Assembly (NCBI RefSeq): GCF_000283155.1
Contig: NW_004454289.1
Location: 1,478,143 to 1,542,142 of the forward strand
Reading direction: 5' to 3'
From: Ceratotherium simum simum
Lineage: Eukaryota; Chordata; Mammalia; Perissodactyla; Rhinocerotidae
DNA length: 64,000 nucleotides
Below the pieces are notes generated by a model that was not told the DNA's origin, did no database searches, and saw nothing but the letters and a program-made list of their open reading frames with translations. A program made the position numbers and the translations under genes. Shown here one piece after another: positions 22,756-35,240 of this stretch. Positions within the stretch are counted from its first letter, which is position 1. Each line of letters opens with the position of its first letter.

Positions 22756-23513
22756 GGTCACAGGGTGAGTGGCTGCCCTGAGAACTGGCAAGTCAGGCAC
22801 AACATCACAGCTCACCAAGAGCCAGAGCCACCACTGGAGTCAGCGACCGGCAGGAAACTTGGGGTGAGAGACTAATTCCTGGGGACTGAGCTTGGACTAG
22901 ATGGAGAGACAAAAACTCTGGGGCCCAGATGTAGGGGAGCCCCACTTTTGTGAGTTCTACCTCCAGGAGCCCCACCAGCCGCCTAGGATGAAGATCAGAG
23001 AAAAACGCCCTTGTATTCCAGCAGGGGAAGGGAAAATAACCCAGAGCTTTCTGTTTTCCCTAACGAAGGCCTTCCCTCAAAGGAAACTGTTTACCAGAAC
23101 CTAGCCAAATTGAGTTTTTCCAGTGCCTCACGGACTTGAAGAAACAGAAATACCCAATTCCAGCTCACTCTGGGCTCCTCATCTCACCTAAAGGGTGAAG
23201 CTGAGAAGTCCTAGGGGGGTGACAGCCTGGGGACATGGGCTCACTAAGCAACTGATATCTATCAAAGGACAACAGAATGCTTCCCCTCCCCCACACCTTA
23301 TTGCTAATCAATAGGGTTCCTGTATAATAATGGGGATTATAGCCAAAAGGACTGCAAGATTCAGACCTATTTAAGAAGCTAGTCTCTAGGGAAACCCAAA
23401 GACAATGAGGGAGACCAAAACAAGGCACTAGCGGAAATCTGAGCCTCTGACATCAACGGCTAAAACAAACAGTAAACTCAGCCCATTTCTTAGACAGATA
23501 AACATTAAACCTC

Positions 23514-23921
23514 ATGCTGAAGACCTATTTATGTCAGTTCCTTTTACCTGATACACAGTGTCCAGCTTTCAGTAAAAAGTTACAAAGCATACTAAAAGAC
23601 AAAAAACACAGTATGAAGAGAAAGCAAACATCACAACCATACTCAGATATGGCAGAGATGTTGGAATTATCAGATCAGGAATTTAAAATAAATATGACTA
23701 AATGGTTAAGGGCTCTAATGAAAAAAGTGGATAACATGCGAGAACATATAGGTAATGTAAGCAGAGAGAGGGAAACTCTAAGAAAGAATCAAAGGAAAAT
23801 CCTAGAAATCAAAAACACTGTAACAGAAATGAAGAATACCTTCGATGGACTCATTAGTAGACTGGACATGGCTGAGGGAAGAATCATTAAGTGTAAAGAT
23901 GTGTACATTAAAGTGTTCTAA
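23514..23921 (+). pseudogene. L1 ORF1 protein remnant: coiled coil
   Basis: A 135-codon open stretch. Residues about 50-125 form a heptad-rich, Lys/Glu/Leu-rich coiled coil, with TKWLRALMKKVDNMRE (62-77) and EMKNTFDGLISRLDMAEGRI (105-124) matching old-L1 ORF1. The intact protein is a trimeric RNA chaperone that coats L1 RNA. After the stop near 23921, decayed sequence continues in another frame to GTPEGEE (near 24015-24035, family form GIPEGEE), the start of the RNA-recognition domain; the rest is lost. The Met at 23514 is not the native start. Confidence 0.85.
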
Positions 23922-25596
23922 AATGAAAAGCAAAGAGAAAAAAGAATGGAAAAAATGGGACAAAATATCCAAGAACTGTGCAACAATTACAAAAAGTGTA
24001 ACATATCCATAGTGGGAACACCAGAAGGAGAAGAAAGACGAAAGAACAGAAATGTTTGAAGTAATAACAAGCTGAGAATATTCCAAAATAAATGACAGAC
24101 AATGTACCACAGATCCAGGAAGCTCAAAAAATACCAAGCAGGATAAATACCATAAAATCTACAGCTAGGGATATCATATTCAAACCGCAGAAAATCAAAG
24201 ATGAAGAGAAAATACCAAAGGAAGCCATGGACAGGGGAAGGGACACACATTATCTGTAGAGGAACAAAGATAAGAATTACACTGGGCTTCTCTTCAAAAA
24301 CCATGCAAGCAAGAAGAAAGTGAAGTGAAATATATAAACTATTGAAAGAAAAACCCACCAAGCTAAAATTCTCTATCCAGTGAAATTATGATTCAAAAGT
24401 AAAAAAGAAATAAAGACTTTCTCAAACAGAAATTAAGGGAATTTGTTGCCAGTAGATCCGCTTTATAAGAAATGTTAAAAGAAGTTCTTCAGGGAGAAGA
24501 AAATTCATATAGTTTAGAAACTTGGATCCACATAAATAAAGGAACAGTGTTAGAGGAGTAAATGAAGGTAAAATAAAATCTTTTTTTCCCTCTTATCCTT
24601 ACTTGATCTAACGGATGACAGTTTGTTCAAAATAATAATAGCAACAATTAGGTGATTGTGCCCTATGGATAAGTGAAATGAATGACAGCAATGTTACAGG
24701 GGATGGGGTGGGGGGATTGGGAGTACTCTGGTACAAGGTTCTTGCACTACTCATGAAGAAGTACAGAGTTATTTGAAAGTGGACTTAATTTAGTTGTCAA
24801 TGTATATTGCAAACTCTAGGGAAACCAGAGTTTAAATTTATTTCAAAAGAAGCATAATTCATATAATATTAATATACAGAAGAAGTATAATTAATATACT
24901 AATATAATTAAGAAAGGATAGAAAACGGAATCATATAAAAGCCCAGTTATAACCAGAGAAGGCAGAAAAGGAGTGGAAGAGAAAAATAAAACAAAACAAG
25001 GAAATAAAGAATAGTGACAATCAATAGAAAAGAATTACACGATATAGTAGATATTAATCCAACTATATAAATAATCCTTTTAAATGTGAATGGTCTGGTT
25101 ACACCAATTAAAAGTTAGAAGTTATCAGAGTAGATAAAAAACAAGACCCAACTATATGTGGTCTACAAGAAAACCACTTAAAATATAAAAATATTAATCT
25201 AAAGATACAGATACAAAAGTAGAGGGAAGGTAAAAAATATATAATACTAGCACTAACTAAATAAAGCTGGAATATCTATATTAATTTAAGACAAAGCAGA
25301 TTTCAGGGCAAAGAAAATGATCAGAGATAAAGAGCATCACTGCATATGATGAAGGGAAGGGGTCAATTCTCCAAGAAGACAGCAATTCTTAATGTGTTCA
25401 TACTTTAAAATTGAACATCAAAATATATGAGGCACCCACTGTTATAACTGCAAGGAGAGACAGACAACTTCGCTATCATATTTGGATAATTCAACACTCC
25501 TTTATCAGTAATTCACAGCTTCCGCAAGCAGAAAATCAGTAAGAATAGAGTTGAAATGAACAGAACCATCAATCAACTGGATATAATTGGCATCTA

Positions 25597-25806
25597 TTGA
25601 CTACTTCATCCAATAACAGCAGAATACACATTCTTCGACATGGAACGTTAATCAAGATAGAATGCATTCTGGGCCACAAAACATACCTCAACACATTTAA
25701 AAAAGTAGAAACCATACAAAGTGTGTGCTCAGACCACAACAGAATTAGTTATAAATCAATAAGAGAAACAAAGCTGAAAAGTTTACAAGTTTTGGAGACT
25801 AAATAA
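25597..25806 (+). pseudogene. L1 ORF2 endonuclease remnant
   Basis: 69 codons: TTSSNNSRIHILRH then CILGHKTYLNTFKKVETIQ and VCSDHNRISYKS, the last third of the L1 endonuclease including the catalytic SDH (here CSDHN). Upstream parts of the domain (25080-25590) are present in other frames. Same domain as at 177-581 (minus) and 29305-29859 (minus). Confidence 0.82.
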
Positions 25807-26531
25807 CACACTTTTAAATAACACATAGATCAAAGAAAAAGTCTCAAGAGAAATCTTAAAATATTTTGAACTAAATAAAAATGAAAACAAAAGTATCAAT
25901 ATCTGTGGGATGCAGTGAAAGCAATGCTTAAAGGGAAATTTATAGCAGTGAATGCATATGTTATAAAAGAAGAAAGATCTAAAATCAATAATCCAAACTT
26001 CTACTTTAGGAAAGTAGGAAAGGAAGAGCAAATTAAATCCAAAGTAAGCAGAAGAAAATAATAATAACTCTTAGATTGACATCAATGAAATGCAAACAAT
26101 AGAGAAAACTAACAAAATCAAAAGCTAGTTTTTTTAAAAGATCAATAAAATTGATAAACCTCTAGCAAAGATAGTAAGGAGAAGTTGCAAATTGCTAATA
26201 TCAGAAATGAAAGAGGAGCCATTATTATTGATCCCATGGACGTTAAAAGGATAATAAAGGAATACTACAAATAATTCTATGCCCACAAATTTGATAACTT
26301 AGATAAAAGGGACCCATTCCTTGAAATGTACAATATACCAAAACTCACACAAGGAAAAACAGATCATCTGAATAGGCCTATACCTATTAAAGAAATTGAA
26401 TCAATAATTGATAATCTCCCAAACAGAGAGCACCAGGCCCAGAAGGATTCACTGGTGAGTTGTACCAAACATTTAAGGGATAAATAACTCTAATTCTCTA
26501 CAATCTGGTCCTAAAAATAGAAGCAAAGGGA

Positions 26532-26924
26532 ATGCTTCCCAACTCATTCAATGAGGCCAGCATTACCCTAGTATTAAAACCAGACAAAGACATTACAAGA
26601 AAGGAAAACTGCAGACCAATATCTCTCATGAACATAGGTGCAAAAATCTTTAATAAAATATTAGTCAGTCAAATCCAACAACATATGAAAACAATTATAA
26701 ATTGTGACCAACTGGGTTTTATTCCAGGAATGCAAGGTTGGTTCAACATTCAAAAATCAATTAGTGTAATCCATCACATGAATAGGCTAAAGAATAAAAA
26801 TCATATGATCATATCAATAGATTCAGAAAAAGCATTTTATAAAATCAAACACCCATTCGCGATAAAAACTCTCAGCAAATTAGCAATAGAGGAGAACTTC
26901 CTCAATTTGTTAAAGGACATCTAA
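26532..26924 (+). pseudogene. L1 ORF2 reverse transcriptase remnant (fingers and palm motif A)
   Basis: 130 codons: [17 protein letters not shown], the block [19 protein letters not shown], then [20 protein letters not shown] and [12 protein letters not shown], where the Asp of [10 protein letters not shown] is the first catalytic residue of the palm. The copy then breaks at about 26925. Its FADD box lies in a separate frame at 27110-27121 and reads F-A-D-N: the second catalytic Asp has become Asn. Inactive. Confidence 0.9.
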
Positions 26925-28081
26925 ATATAGCCTTCAGCTAACATCATACTTAATAGTGAGGAACGAGACTCTTTCCCTGTAAGATCAGGAACAAGGGCAG
27001 GATGTCTCCCCTCACTATTCCATCATATGGGAGTCCTAGCTAATGCAATAAGACAAGAAAAACAGTAAAAGACACACAGATTGTGAAAGAATGACCACAA
27101 CTGTCTTTGTTTGCAGATAATATGATTAACTATGCAGAAAATCCCAAAGAATGAGCAAAAACACTCCTGGAACTAATAAGCAATTATAGAAAGGTATCAG
27201 GATACAAAGTTAATATATAGAAGTCAATTGCATTACTATATACCAGCAATGAACAATTCAAATTAGAAATTAAAAACTCAATGTCATTTACATTAGCACC
27301 AAAAAATAAAATACTTATGTATAAATCTAACAAAACATGTATAAGATATTCCTATATGAGGCATACAATATATTCCTATATGAGGAAAACTACAAAATTC
27401 TAATGAAAGGATCAAAGAAGATTTAAATAGATGGAATGCTATTCCATGTTTAAGGGGGAAATCTCAATATTGTTGATATGTCAGTTCTTCCCAATTTGAT
27501 CTACAGATTCAATGCAATCCCCAGCAAAATCTCAGCAAGTTATTTTGTGGATATCAACAAACTGATTGTAAAGTTTATATGGAAAGACAAGAGACCCACA
27601 ATAGCTAACACAATAATGAAGAAGGAAAAATTGGAGGACTGACACTGTCTGCCCTAAAGACACACCATAAAGCTGCAGTAATCAAGACAGTACGATATTG
27701 GTCAAACAATAGAAAAATAGATCAATGGAACAGAATAGAGGGCCTTGAAATAGACTGACAAGAATATATTTAACTGGTCTTTGATACATGAGCAAAGGCA
27801 ATTCAGTGGAGAAAGGATAGTCTTCAACAAATGGTGCTGGAACAACTGGACATCCACATACAAAAAAAAAATTAATCCAGACACAGACCTTACACTTTTC
27901 ACAAACTTTAACTCATAGACAAATATAAAATGGAAAATGATCAAACTTTTAGAAGATAACATAGGAGAAAATCCAGGTGACTTTGAGTTTGGTGAAGATT
28001 CTTTAGATACAACACCAAATGCATGATCCATGAGAAAAAATTGATAAGTTGCATTTCATTAAAGTTAAAAACTTCTAATCA

Positions 28082-28318
28082 GTGAAAGACACTGCTCAGA
28101 GAAGGAAAAGACAAGCCACAGACTTGGAGAAAATATTTAAAAAACACATATCTGATAAAGGACTTGCATCTAAATTACAGAAAGAGCCCTTAGAACTCAA
28201 CAATAAGAAAGCAAACAACCCAATTAAAAAATGGGCAAAAGATCTGAACAGACGACTCATCAAAGAGGATATACAGATGGCAAATAAGCATATTAAATTT
28301 GGCCAACATAGTACATAA
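28082..28318 (+). pseudogene. L1 ORF2 C-terminal remnant
   Basis: 78 codons with [20 protein letters not shown], then [20 protein letters not shown] and [12 protein letters not shown], the conserved region before the cysteine-rich end of ORF2. Frame lost after 28318; the expected continuation (reading toward QIKTT..RYH) is visible in shifted frame to about 28370. Confidence 0.88.
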
Positions 28319-28545
28319 TTACAGAATTTTAAATTAAAGCAATGAGATTCCACTACACACCTATTAGAATGGCCAAAATCCAAAACATTGACAACACTGA
28401 ATGCTGGTGAACATGCGAAGCAACAAGAATTCTCACTCATTGCTGGTGGGAATGCAAAATGGTACAGCCACTTTGGAAGACAGTTTGGCAGTTTCTTAGA
28501 AAGCTAAGTATTTTCTTGCCATACAATCCAGCAATTGTGTTCCTT

Positions 28546-29245
28546 GGGATTTTGCACCCCACCCCCAGCTTTATTGAGATATTATTGACGTATAACATAT
28601 GTAAGTTTAAGGTGTACAATGTGAGTTGATACATGTATGCATTTGATACATGTATATACTGCAAAATGGTTACCATGATAAGGTTAGTTAACATCTCCAT
28701 CCCCTCACATAATTACAATATTTTTTGTGGTGATAACATTTAAGATCTACTCTCTTAACAACTTTCAAGCATTATTAATTATAGTCACCATACTGTACAT
28801 TAGATCCCCAAAACTTATTCATCTTATAGCTGGGAGTTTGTACCCTTTGACCAGCATCCCCTCATTTCCCCCACCTTCCAGCCCCTGGCAACCACCATTC
28901 TACTCTCTGTTTCTGTGAGGTTGGGTTTTTTGGATTCTGTATATAAGTGAGAACATACAGTATCTGTTTTTCTTTGTCTGCCTTATCTCACTTAGTATAA
29001 TTCCCTCAAGATCCATCCATGTTGTCACAAAAAGCAAGATTTTTTCTTTTTTATGGCCAAATAATATTCCATTATGCATGTATATTTGTGTGTATATATA
29101 ACATATATATATTATATATATTTTATTTTCTTTATCCATTTATCCATTGATGGACACAGGTTGTTTCTGTGTCTTGGCTATTGTGAATAATACTGCAAAT
29201 AACATGGGATGCAGATATCTCTTTGAGATAGTGCTTTCATTTCTA
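28546..29245 (-). mobile_element. L1 3' end, antisense
   Basis: 'ccccagctttattgagatat', 'gttaccatgataaggttagt', 'ctggcaaccaccattctact' and 'gatccatccatgttgtcaca', the same 3' end class as 6165-6711. It lies tail to tail against the sense L1 ending at 28545. A TA-rich run at 29091-29128 is part of it. Confidence 0.88.
29091..29128. repeat. (TA)n-rich low-complexity run
   Basis: Alternating TA with ACA and TTT interruptions inside the L1 3' end, where such runs commonly expand. Confidence 0.85.
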
Positions 29246-30571
29246 GTATCATACCATTGTGGTCAGAAAAGATACATAATATGACTTCCATCTTCTTACA
29301 TTTGCTAAGGCTTGTTTTGTGACATAACATGTGATCTATCCAGAATGTTCTGTGTGCGCTTGAGAAGAATGCGTATTCTGCTGCTCTTGGGTGGCATGTT
29401 ATGTATGTGTGTTAGGTCCATTTGGTCTAAGGTATAGTTCAAGTCCAGTGTTTCCTTATTGATTTTCTGTCTGGATGATCTATCCATTGTTGAAAGTGAA
29501 GTATTGAAGTTCACTACTATTATTGTATTGTCTATTTCTCCTTTCAGTTCTGTTAATATTTGCTTAATATATCTAGGTGTTCCAATGTTGGGTGCATATA
29601 TATTTGCAACTGTATCTTCTTCACAAATTGACCCTTTTATCATTGTATAGTAACCTTGTTTGTCTCTTGTTACAGTTTTTGACTTAAAGTGTATTTTATC
29701 TGATATAAGTATAGCCACCTCTACTCTCTTTTGTTTTCCATTTGCATGGAATATCATTTTCCATCCCTTCACTTTGAGCCCATGTGTGTCCTTAAAGCTG
29801 AAGTGAGTCTCCTGTAGGCAGCATACAGTTGGGTCTTGTTTTCTAATCCATTCAGCCACTCTCTGCCTTTTGATTGGAGAATTTAATTCATTTACATTTA
29901 AAATAATTATTAATGGGTGAGGACTTACTAATTCTGTATTATTAATTGTTTTCTGGATGTTTTGTAGTTCCCTTGTTCATTTCTTCCTCTTTTGCTGTCT
30001 CTCTTTGTGGGTTGATGTTTCCATTGTGGTATGCTTTATTTATCCTTCTCCTTATCTTTTGTATGTGTACTATAGGTTTTTGCTTTGTGGTTACCATGAG
30101 GCTTACATAAAACAGATTATAGATAAAGCAGTCTATTTTATGCTGATAACAACTTAACTTTGGTTGCATACAAAACTCTATCCTTTTACTCCCTCCCATA
30201 ATTTATGTTTTTGATGTCATAATTTACCTCTTTTTGTATTGTATATCTGCTAACAAATTATTGTAGCTTTAGTTATTTTTAATACTTTTGCCATTTTAAC
30301 CTTTATACTAGAGTTAAGTGATTAACACACCACCATATTGCAGTTTTAGACTATTCCGAATTTGACTATATACATACTTTTATCTACATGCTTTATTTTT
30401 TTTACGTGTTTTCTTGTTACTAATTAATATTCTTTCATTTGAGCTTCAAGAACTCCTTTTAGCATTTCTTGTAAGGCAGGTCTAGTGGTGATGAACTTTC
30501 TCAGATTTTGTTTGTTTGGGAAAGTCTTTATCCCTCCTTTATTCCTGAAAGACAATTTTGCTAGGCGAAGT
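29246..30571 (-). mobile_element. L1 endonuclease and 5' region, antisense
   Basis: Minus-strand order: 5' region (30571 to 29950), then ORF2 start and endonuclease (29859 to 29250). It joins the antisense 3' end at about 29245 with the whole reverse transcriptase missing, and joins a sense 3' end at 30571/30572. Confidence 0.87.
29305..29859 (-). pseudogene. L1 ORF2 endonuclease, longest L1 frame in the window
   Basis: 184 codons, nearly the complete endonuclease less its first 30-40 residues: AEWIRKQDPTVCCLQETHFS (near the start; Glu of QETH is a metal ligand), YTMIKGSICEEDTVANIYAPN, a VVNFNTSLST segment where the family has VGDFNTPLS (the Gly-Asp pair reads Val-Asn, so the catalytic Asp is lost), and ..NILDRSHVMSQNKP where FSRIDHILGHK is expected. 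The frame stops before SDH. The open length shows relative youth or chance; the key-residue loss shows it is dead. Confidence 0.92.
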
Positions 30572-31520
30572 ATTCTTGCAAATCATATACCTCATAAGAG
30601 ATTAATATTTGGAATATATAAACAACTCCTATAACTAGACAACAACAACAAAAACAAATGACTTGATTAATAAAATGAACAAAATACTTGAATAGACATC
30701 TCTCTAAAGAAGAGATACAAAAGGCCAATAAACACATGAAAAGATGTTCAACATCACTAATAATTAGGGAAATGCAAATCAAAACCACAATTAGATATCA
30801 CCTCATACCCATTGCGATAGTTACTATCAAAGAGAAAAAGGAAAATAAGTTTTAGTGAAGACATGGAGAAATTAGAACACTTGTGAACTCTTCTCGGGAA
30901 TGTAAAATAGTGCAGTTGCTATGGAAGACAGCATGGTAGTTCCTCAAAAAATTAATAATATAATTACCATATGATCAAAGAGTTCTACCTCTAGATATAT
31001 ATCCTAAAGAATTGAAGAGATTTTTGTACACCAATGTACATAGCAGCATTATTCACAATAGTCAAAAGACGGAAGCAACCCAAGTGTCCACTGACAAATG
31101 AAAAGATAAGAAAAATGTGGCACATATATATGATGGAATATTATTCAGCCTTAAAAAGCAAGGAAATCCTGACATGCTACAACATGGATGAACCTTGAGG
31201 AGACCACGATGAGTGAAATAAACCCATCAAGAAAAGACACACACTGTATGATTCCCTTATATGAGGCACTTAAAGTGGTTAGATTCGTAGAGACAGAAAG
31301 TAGAATGGTGGTTGCCAGGGGCTGGGGTAGGGAAATGGAGAGTTGATGTTTAATGGATATACAGTTTCAGTTTTACGAGATGAAAAGCATTCTGAAGGTG
31401 GATGGGGTGATGATTGTGCAAAAACGTGAATGTACTTAAAGCCACTGAACAGTGCACTAAAAAATGGTTAAGATGGTAAATTTTTATGTTATGTGTTTTT
31501 TACCACAATAAATAAATAAA
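30572..31520 (+). mobile_element. L1 3' end with poly-A, sense
   Basis: ORF2 C-terminal text ('aagaagagatacaaaaggcc', 'acacatgaaaagatgttcaa'), then the 3' UTR ('gtggttgccaggggctgggg', 'ttttaccacaataaataaat') and an A-rich end. This is one of the few L1 segments here with a true 3' terminus. The junction with antisense L1 at 30571 is discussed in the findings. Confidence 0.88.
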
Positions 31521-34286
31521 TAAAATGAAGGCAAATAAAGACTCTTAATTAAACGGAAGTGGGAGAATTTATTGCCATCAGACCCACATTACACACAATG
31601 TCAAAAGAAGTTCTTTAGATAGGAGACAAATGATGCTAGATGGAAATTTGGATCTACACAAGGAATGAAGAGTACTGGAAATGGTGAATACGCGGGTAAC
31701 TATAAAAAACATTTTTCCATTTTAAAATCTTTTAAAACTATATTTGACTTTTAAAGCAAAAATACATTGCAGGATTTATACTGTATGTGGAAGTAACATG
31801 AGTGAAAATAGCACAGAATGAATGGAGTGAAATGGAGGTATACTGTTAAAAGATTCTCGCATGATAGGTGAGGTAGCTCAATGTTATTTGATGGCGTCTG
31901 TGACGAGTAAAGGCGTAGATTGTAAACCCTGGTGCAGCTACAGAAAGACATCTGACTAATAAGCCCTAGCAGAGACTAAACAGAACAAAAAAATAACTGT
32001 TCAAAAGAAGGCAGAAAAAAGAGCAAAGAATTGATTGGACAAACAGAAAACAAAAGAACATTGTTTACTTAAATCCAACTATTTTGATAATTTACATTAA
32101 ATATAAGTGGTGTAAGCATTCCAAAAATAACAGATATTTTCAGATTGGATAAAAAGAAAAATCCAACTATATGTTTTCTACAAGAAATCAACTTTAAAGA
32201 AACAGAAATCAATAGATTAAAAGTAAAGGGATGAAAAAATTATATATCATGCAAACACCAATCAAAAGAAAGACGGAGTGGATATCTTAATTCAGAAACA
32301 ATAGATTTCAGAGCACGACATATTCCCAGGGAGGCAGAGGGGTATGTCATAATTGTAACAGGGATCAGTTCATCAAGAGGGCATAGTTCTTAGTTCATCC
32401 TGAATTTGTATAAGTGCTGTGTAACAACAGCACTTCAAATGATGAAAGACATGAAGCAAAGAACTAATAAAACTCAAAGGAAAAGCAGACAATTCCAAAC
32501 TTTTAGTTGAGGATTTTAGCACTCCTAGCTCAGTAACTGATGGGAAAAGTAGATGGAAAATCAATAGGAATTTAGAAAGCTTGAATGACACAGTCAACCA
32601 ACTTGAACTAGTTGTCATTTATAGAATAAGTTGCCCCGCAACAGCAGAATGTACATTCTTTTCAAGGGCACACAGAACACTCACCAAAATAGACTATATT
32701 CTAGGATATAAAAAGCTTCGGCAAACCTAAAAGAATCGTAATTATGTGAAATGTGTTCTCTGACCACATTGGAATTAAACTAGAAATGAGTAACACCGAG
32801 ATATCTGGAAAATCCTCAAATAGTTGGATATTTCTAAATAACTTATAGAACAAAGAAAAAAATCACAAGGGAAATTACAAAATATCTTAAACAGAATAAA
32901 AATGAAAGTACAATATGTTGAAATCTGTGAGATTGAGACAAAGTGGTGCTTGAAAGGAAATTTATAGTATTAAATGTTTATATTATAAAAGAAAAGAGGT
33001 GTCATATCAATGCTCTAAGCTTCCACCTTAAGAACCTTCGAAAGGAGTTGCAAATTAGACAGATGAAATTAGGCAGATGAAAGAAAATAAATGTAAGAGC
33101 AAAAATCAATGAAACAAAAACAATAGAGAAAATCAATAAAACCAAAAGTTGGCTCTTTGTAATGATCAATAATATTTCTAAAGCTCTAGCCAAGACTGGT
33201 GAGATAAAAAATGAGTACACATGAATTATCTATATTATGAAAGAAAGAGGAACATCACTACAGATTGTAGAGACAGTAAAAGAATAGTAAGTGAATATGC
33301 CAATAAATTCATAAACTTATACAAAATGGACAAATTCATTGAAAGCCATAAACTACCAAAGTTCACTCAAGAAAAAAATAAATAACCTGAATAATGTTAT
33401 ATCTATTAACTAGATTGAATTCATAGTTAAAACCCATTTAATTAACAACAATTCTCTGTTTAATTATACCAAATATTTAAGGAAGAAATAATACCAATTT
33501 TACATAACCTCTTTCAGAAAATATAGGAGGAAGACCAACTTCTGAACTCATTTTATGGGAGCAGCATCACCCCGTTACCAAAACCAAAGTCACTAGAAGT
33601 AAAGAGCAATATTTTTCATGAACGTAGATGTAAAAAAGTGCCTAACAAAACATTAGCAAATCAAATCTAGAAATACATAAAATCATATTACACATAATGA
33701 TCAAGGGAATTTGTCCCGTGAATGAAAGGTTGATTAAACATTTGAAGTTCAATTAATGTAACTCATCACATTAACAGAATAAAGAGGAAAATCTTATGAT
33801 TATCTCAATAGAATTTTTTAAAAAGCACTTGACAAAAGTCAACACACATTCAGGATAAAACTCGCAACAAACCAGGAATAGAAGAGAACTTCTTAACTTG
33901 ATGAAGGGCATCTATGAAAAGCCTACAGCTAATATTCTACTTAATGGCGAAAGGCTGACTATTTCCCCCTTAAGATTAGCAACAAGGCAAATATGTCTAC
34001 CCTCAGCACTTCTGTTCAGTGGTCCCAGCCACTCCAAGAGGGGAAAGAAAAGAAAGAAAGGCATACATTTTAGAAGGGAAAAAGTAAAATTGGCCTGATT
34101 CACAGCAACATGCTCATCAATACAGAAAATAATAAATTTTAAAAACTTCCCCACAATAACATGAGTTTAGAAAGATTGAGAATACAAAGTGAATGTACAA
34201 AAATTAATTGTATTTCTACGTATGTGCAATGAATAGTTGGAAATTGAAAGTTTTAAATGCCCTTTTCAATACCATCAAAAATGTGA
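31521..34286 (+). mobile_element. L1 inter-ORF, endonuclease and reverse transcriptase region, sense, heavily decayed
   Basis: Starts with 'gaagtgggagaatttattgc' (inter-ORF region), passes through endonuclease text (32030-32960, 'cccgcaacagcagaatgtac') and RT text (33560-33960, 'catcacattaacagaataaa'). No open stretch longer than about 70 codons in the L1 frame. Resumes after the SINE at 34471. Confidence 0.85.
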
Positions 34287-34470
34287 GGGGCCAGCCCAGT
34301 GGTGTGGTGTTTAAGTTCACGCCCTCCACTTTGGTGGCCTGGGGTTCATGGGTTCAGATCCTGGGTGCAGACCTACATACTGCTCATCAAGCCATGCTGT
34401 TGTGGCATCCCACATACAAAATAGAGGAATATGGGCACAGATGTTAGCTCAGGGCCAATCTTCTCACCAA
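34287..34470 (+). mobile_element. ERE-type SINE, sense, diverged copy
   Basis: 'ggggccagcccagtggtgtg' head and 'gatgttagctcagggccaat' body. The A box is degraded (tggtgtggtgt), the B box reads ggttcagatcc, and there is no clear target duplication. Older than the copies at 6712 and 17945, and inserted in L1. Confidence 0.88.
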
Positions 34471-35240
34471 AGAAATAGATAGAGATAAATTTAACAATAT
34501 TTGTGCAAAATATGTACACTGAAAACCACAAAATATTGCTGAGAGAATTTAAAGAAGATCTAAATAAACAGAGAGATATAGCATGTTCATTAATGAGAAG
34601 GCTCAAAATTGTTAAAATGTCAATATTCCCAGGAACGCAAGACTGGTTCAACATAAGAAAACCAAACAATGTAATGTACTACGTTGATAGAATTAAAGAC
34701 AAAAATCATATGATAATCTCAATTGATGCAGAAAAAGCATTTAAAAAAATCCAACAACTTTTCATGATAAAAATACTTAGAAAGTCAGCAAAAGAAGGGA
34801 ACTTCCTCAATGTGATAAAAGGCATTTACGCAAAACGCACAGCTAACATCATATTTAAAGGGAAAGATTGAAGGCTTTCCCCTATGATCAGGAATAAGAT
34901 AAAGATGCTGGCTTTCACCACTTCTATTCAGCACAGTACTGGAAGTTCCAGCCAGAGCAATTAGATAAGAAAAAGAAATAAAAGGCACCCAAACTGGAAA
35001 GGAAGAAGTAAAAGTATTTCTGTTCAAAGATGACGTGACCATATACGTAGAAAACCAAGACTCAACAAAAAAACTGTTAGAACTAATGACTTCAGTAAAG
35101 TTTCAGGACACAAAATCAACATACAAAAATAAGTGGTGCTCCTGTACACTAACAATGAACTATCCAAAAAGGAAGTCAAGAAAACAACCCCATTCACAAT
35201 AGCAAAAAAAAAAAGAATAAAATACTTAAGCATAAACTTA
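34471..35240 (+). mobile_element. L1 ORF2 fragment with scrambled order, sense
   Basis: Two ORF2 segments joined in the wrong order. 34490-34620 encodes the segment that normally follows the RT palm (TENHKILLREFKEDLNKQRD), and from about 34628 the sequence jumps back to the RT motif A region. It then continues in normal order to 35240, including a modified FADD box (FKDD near 35023-35034). Confidence 0.8.
34503..34871 (+). pseudogene. L1 ORF2 frame spanning a rearrangement
   Basis: 122 codons. Residues 1-41 match the post-palm connection of L1 ORF2; residues from about 42 match the earlier block (PGTQDWFNIRKPNNV and HMIISIDAEKAFKKIQ, with the palm Asp present). The reading frame is maintained across the junction by chance. 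It cannot encode a working enzyme because the order is inverted and the rest is broken. Confidence 0.82.

Larger units (their letters stand above)
22760..28545 (+). mobile_element. Near full-length but dead L1 (5' region, ORF1, ORF2), sense
   Basis: About 5.8 kb in consistent order: 5' region (22760-23500), ORF1 coiled coil and start of its RNA-binding domain (23514-24060), an inter-ORF segment (24060-25060), ORF2 endonuclease (about 25080-25900), reverse transcriptase (26280-27130), and ORF2 C-terminus (28082-28318) to 28545. The 3' UTR and poly-A are missing because an antisense L1 starts at 28546. Dozens of stops and indels. Old L1M type by inference. Confidence 0.9.

Noticed and set aside
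22760..28545. Active L1 retrotransposon
   Set aside because: ORF1 and ORF2 are broken many times, the FADD box is altered and the 3' UTR is absent.
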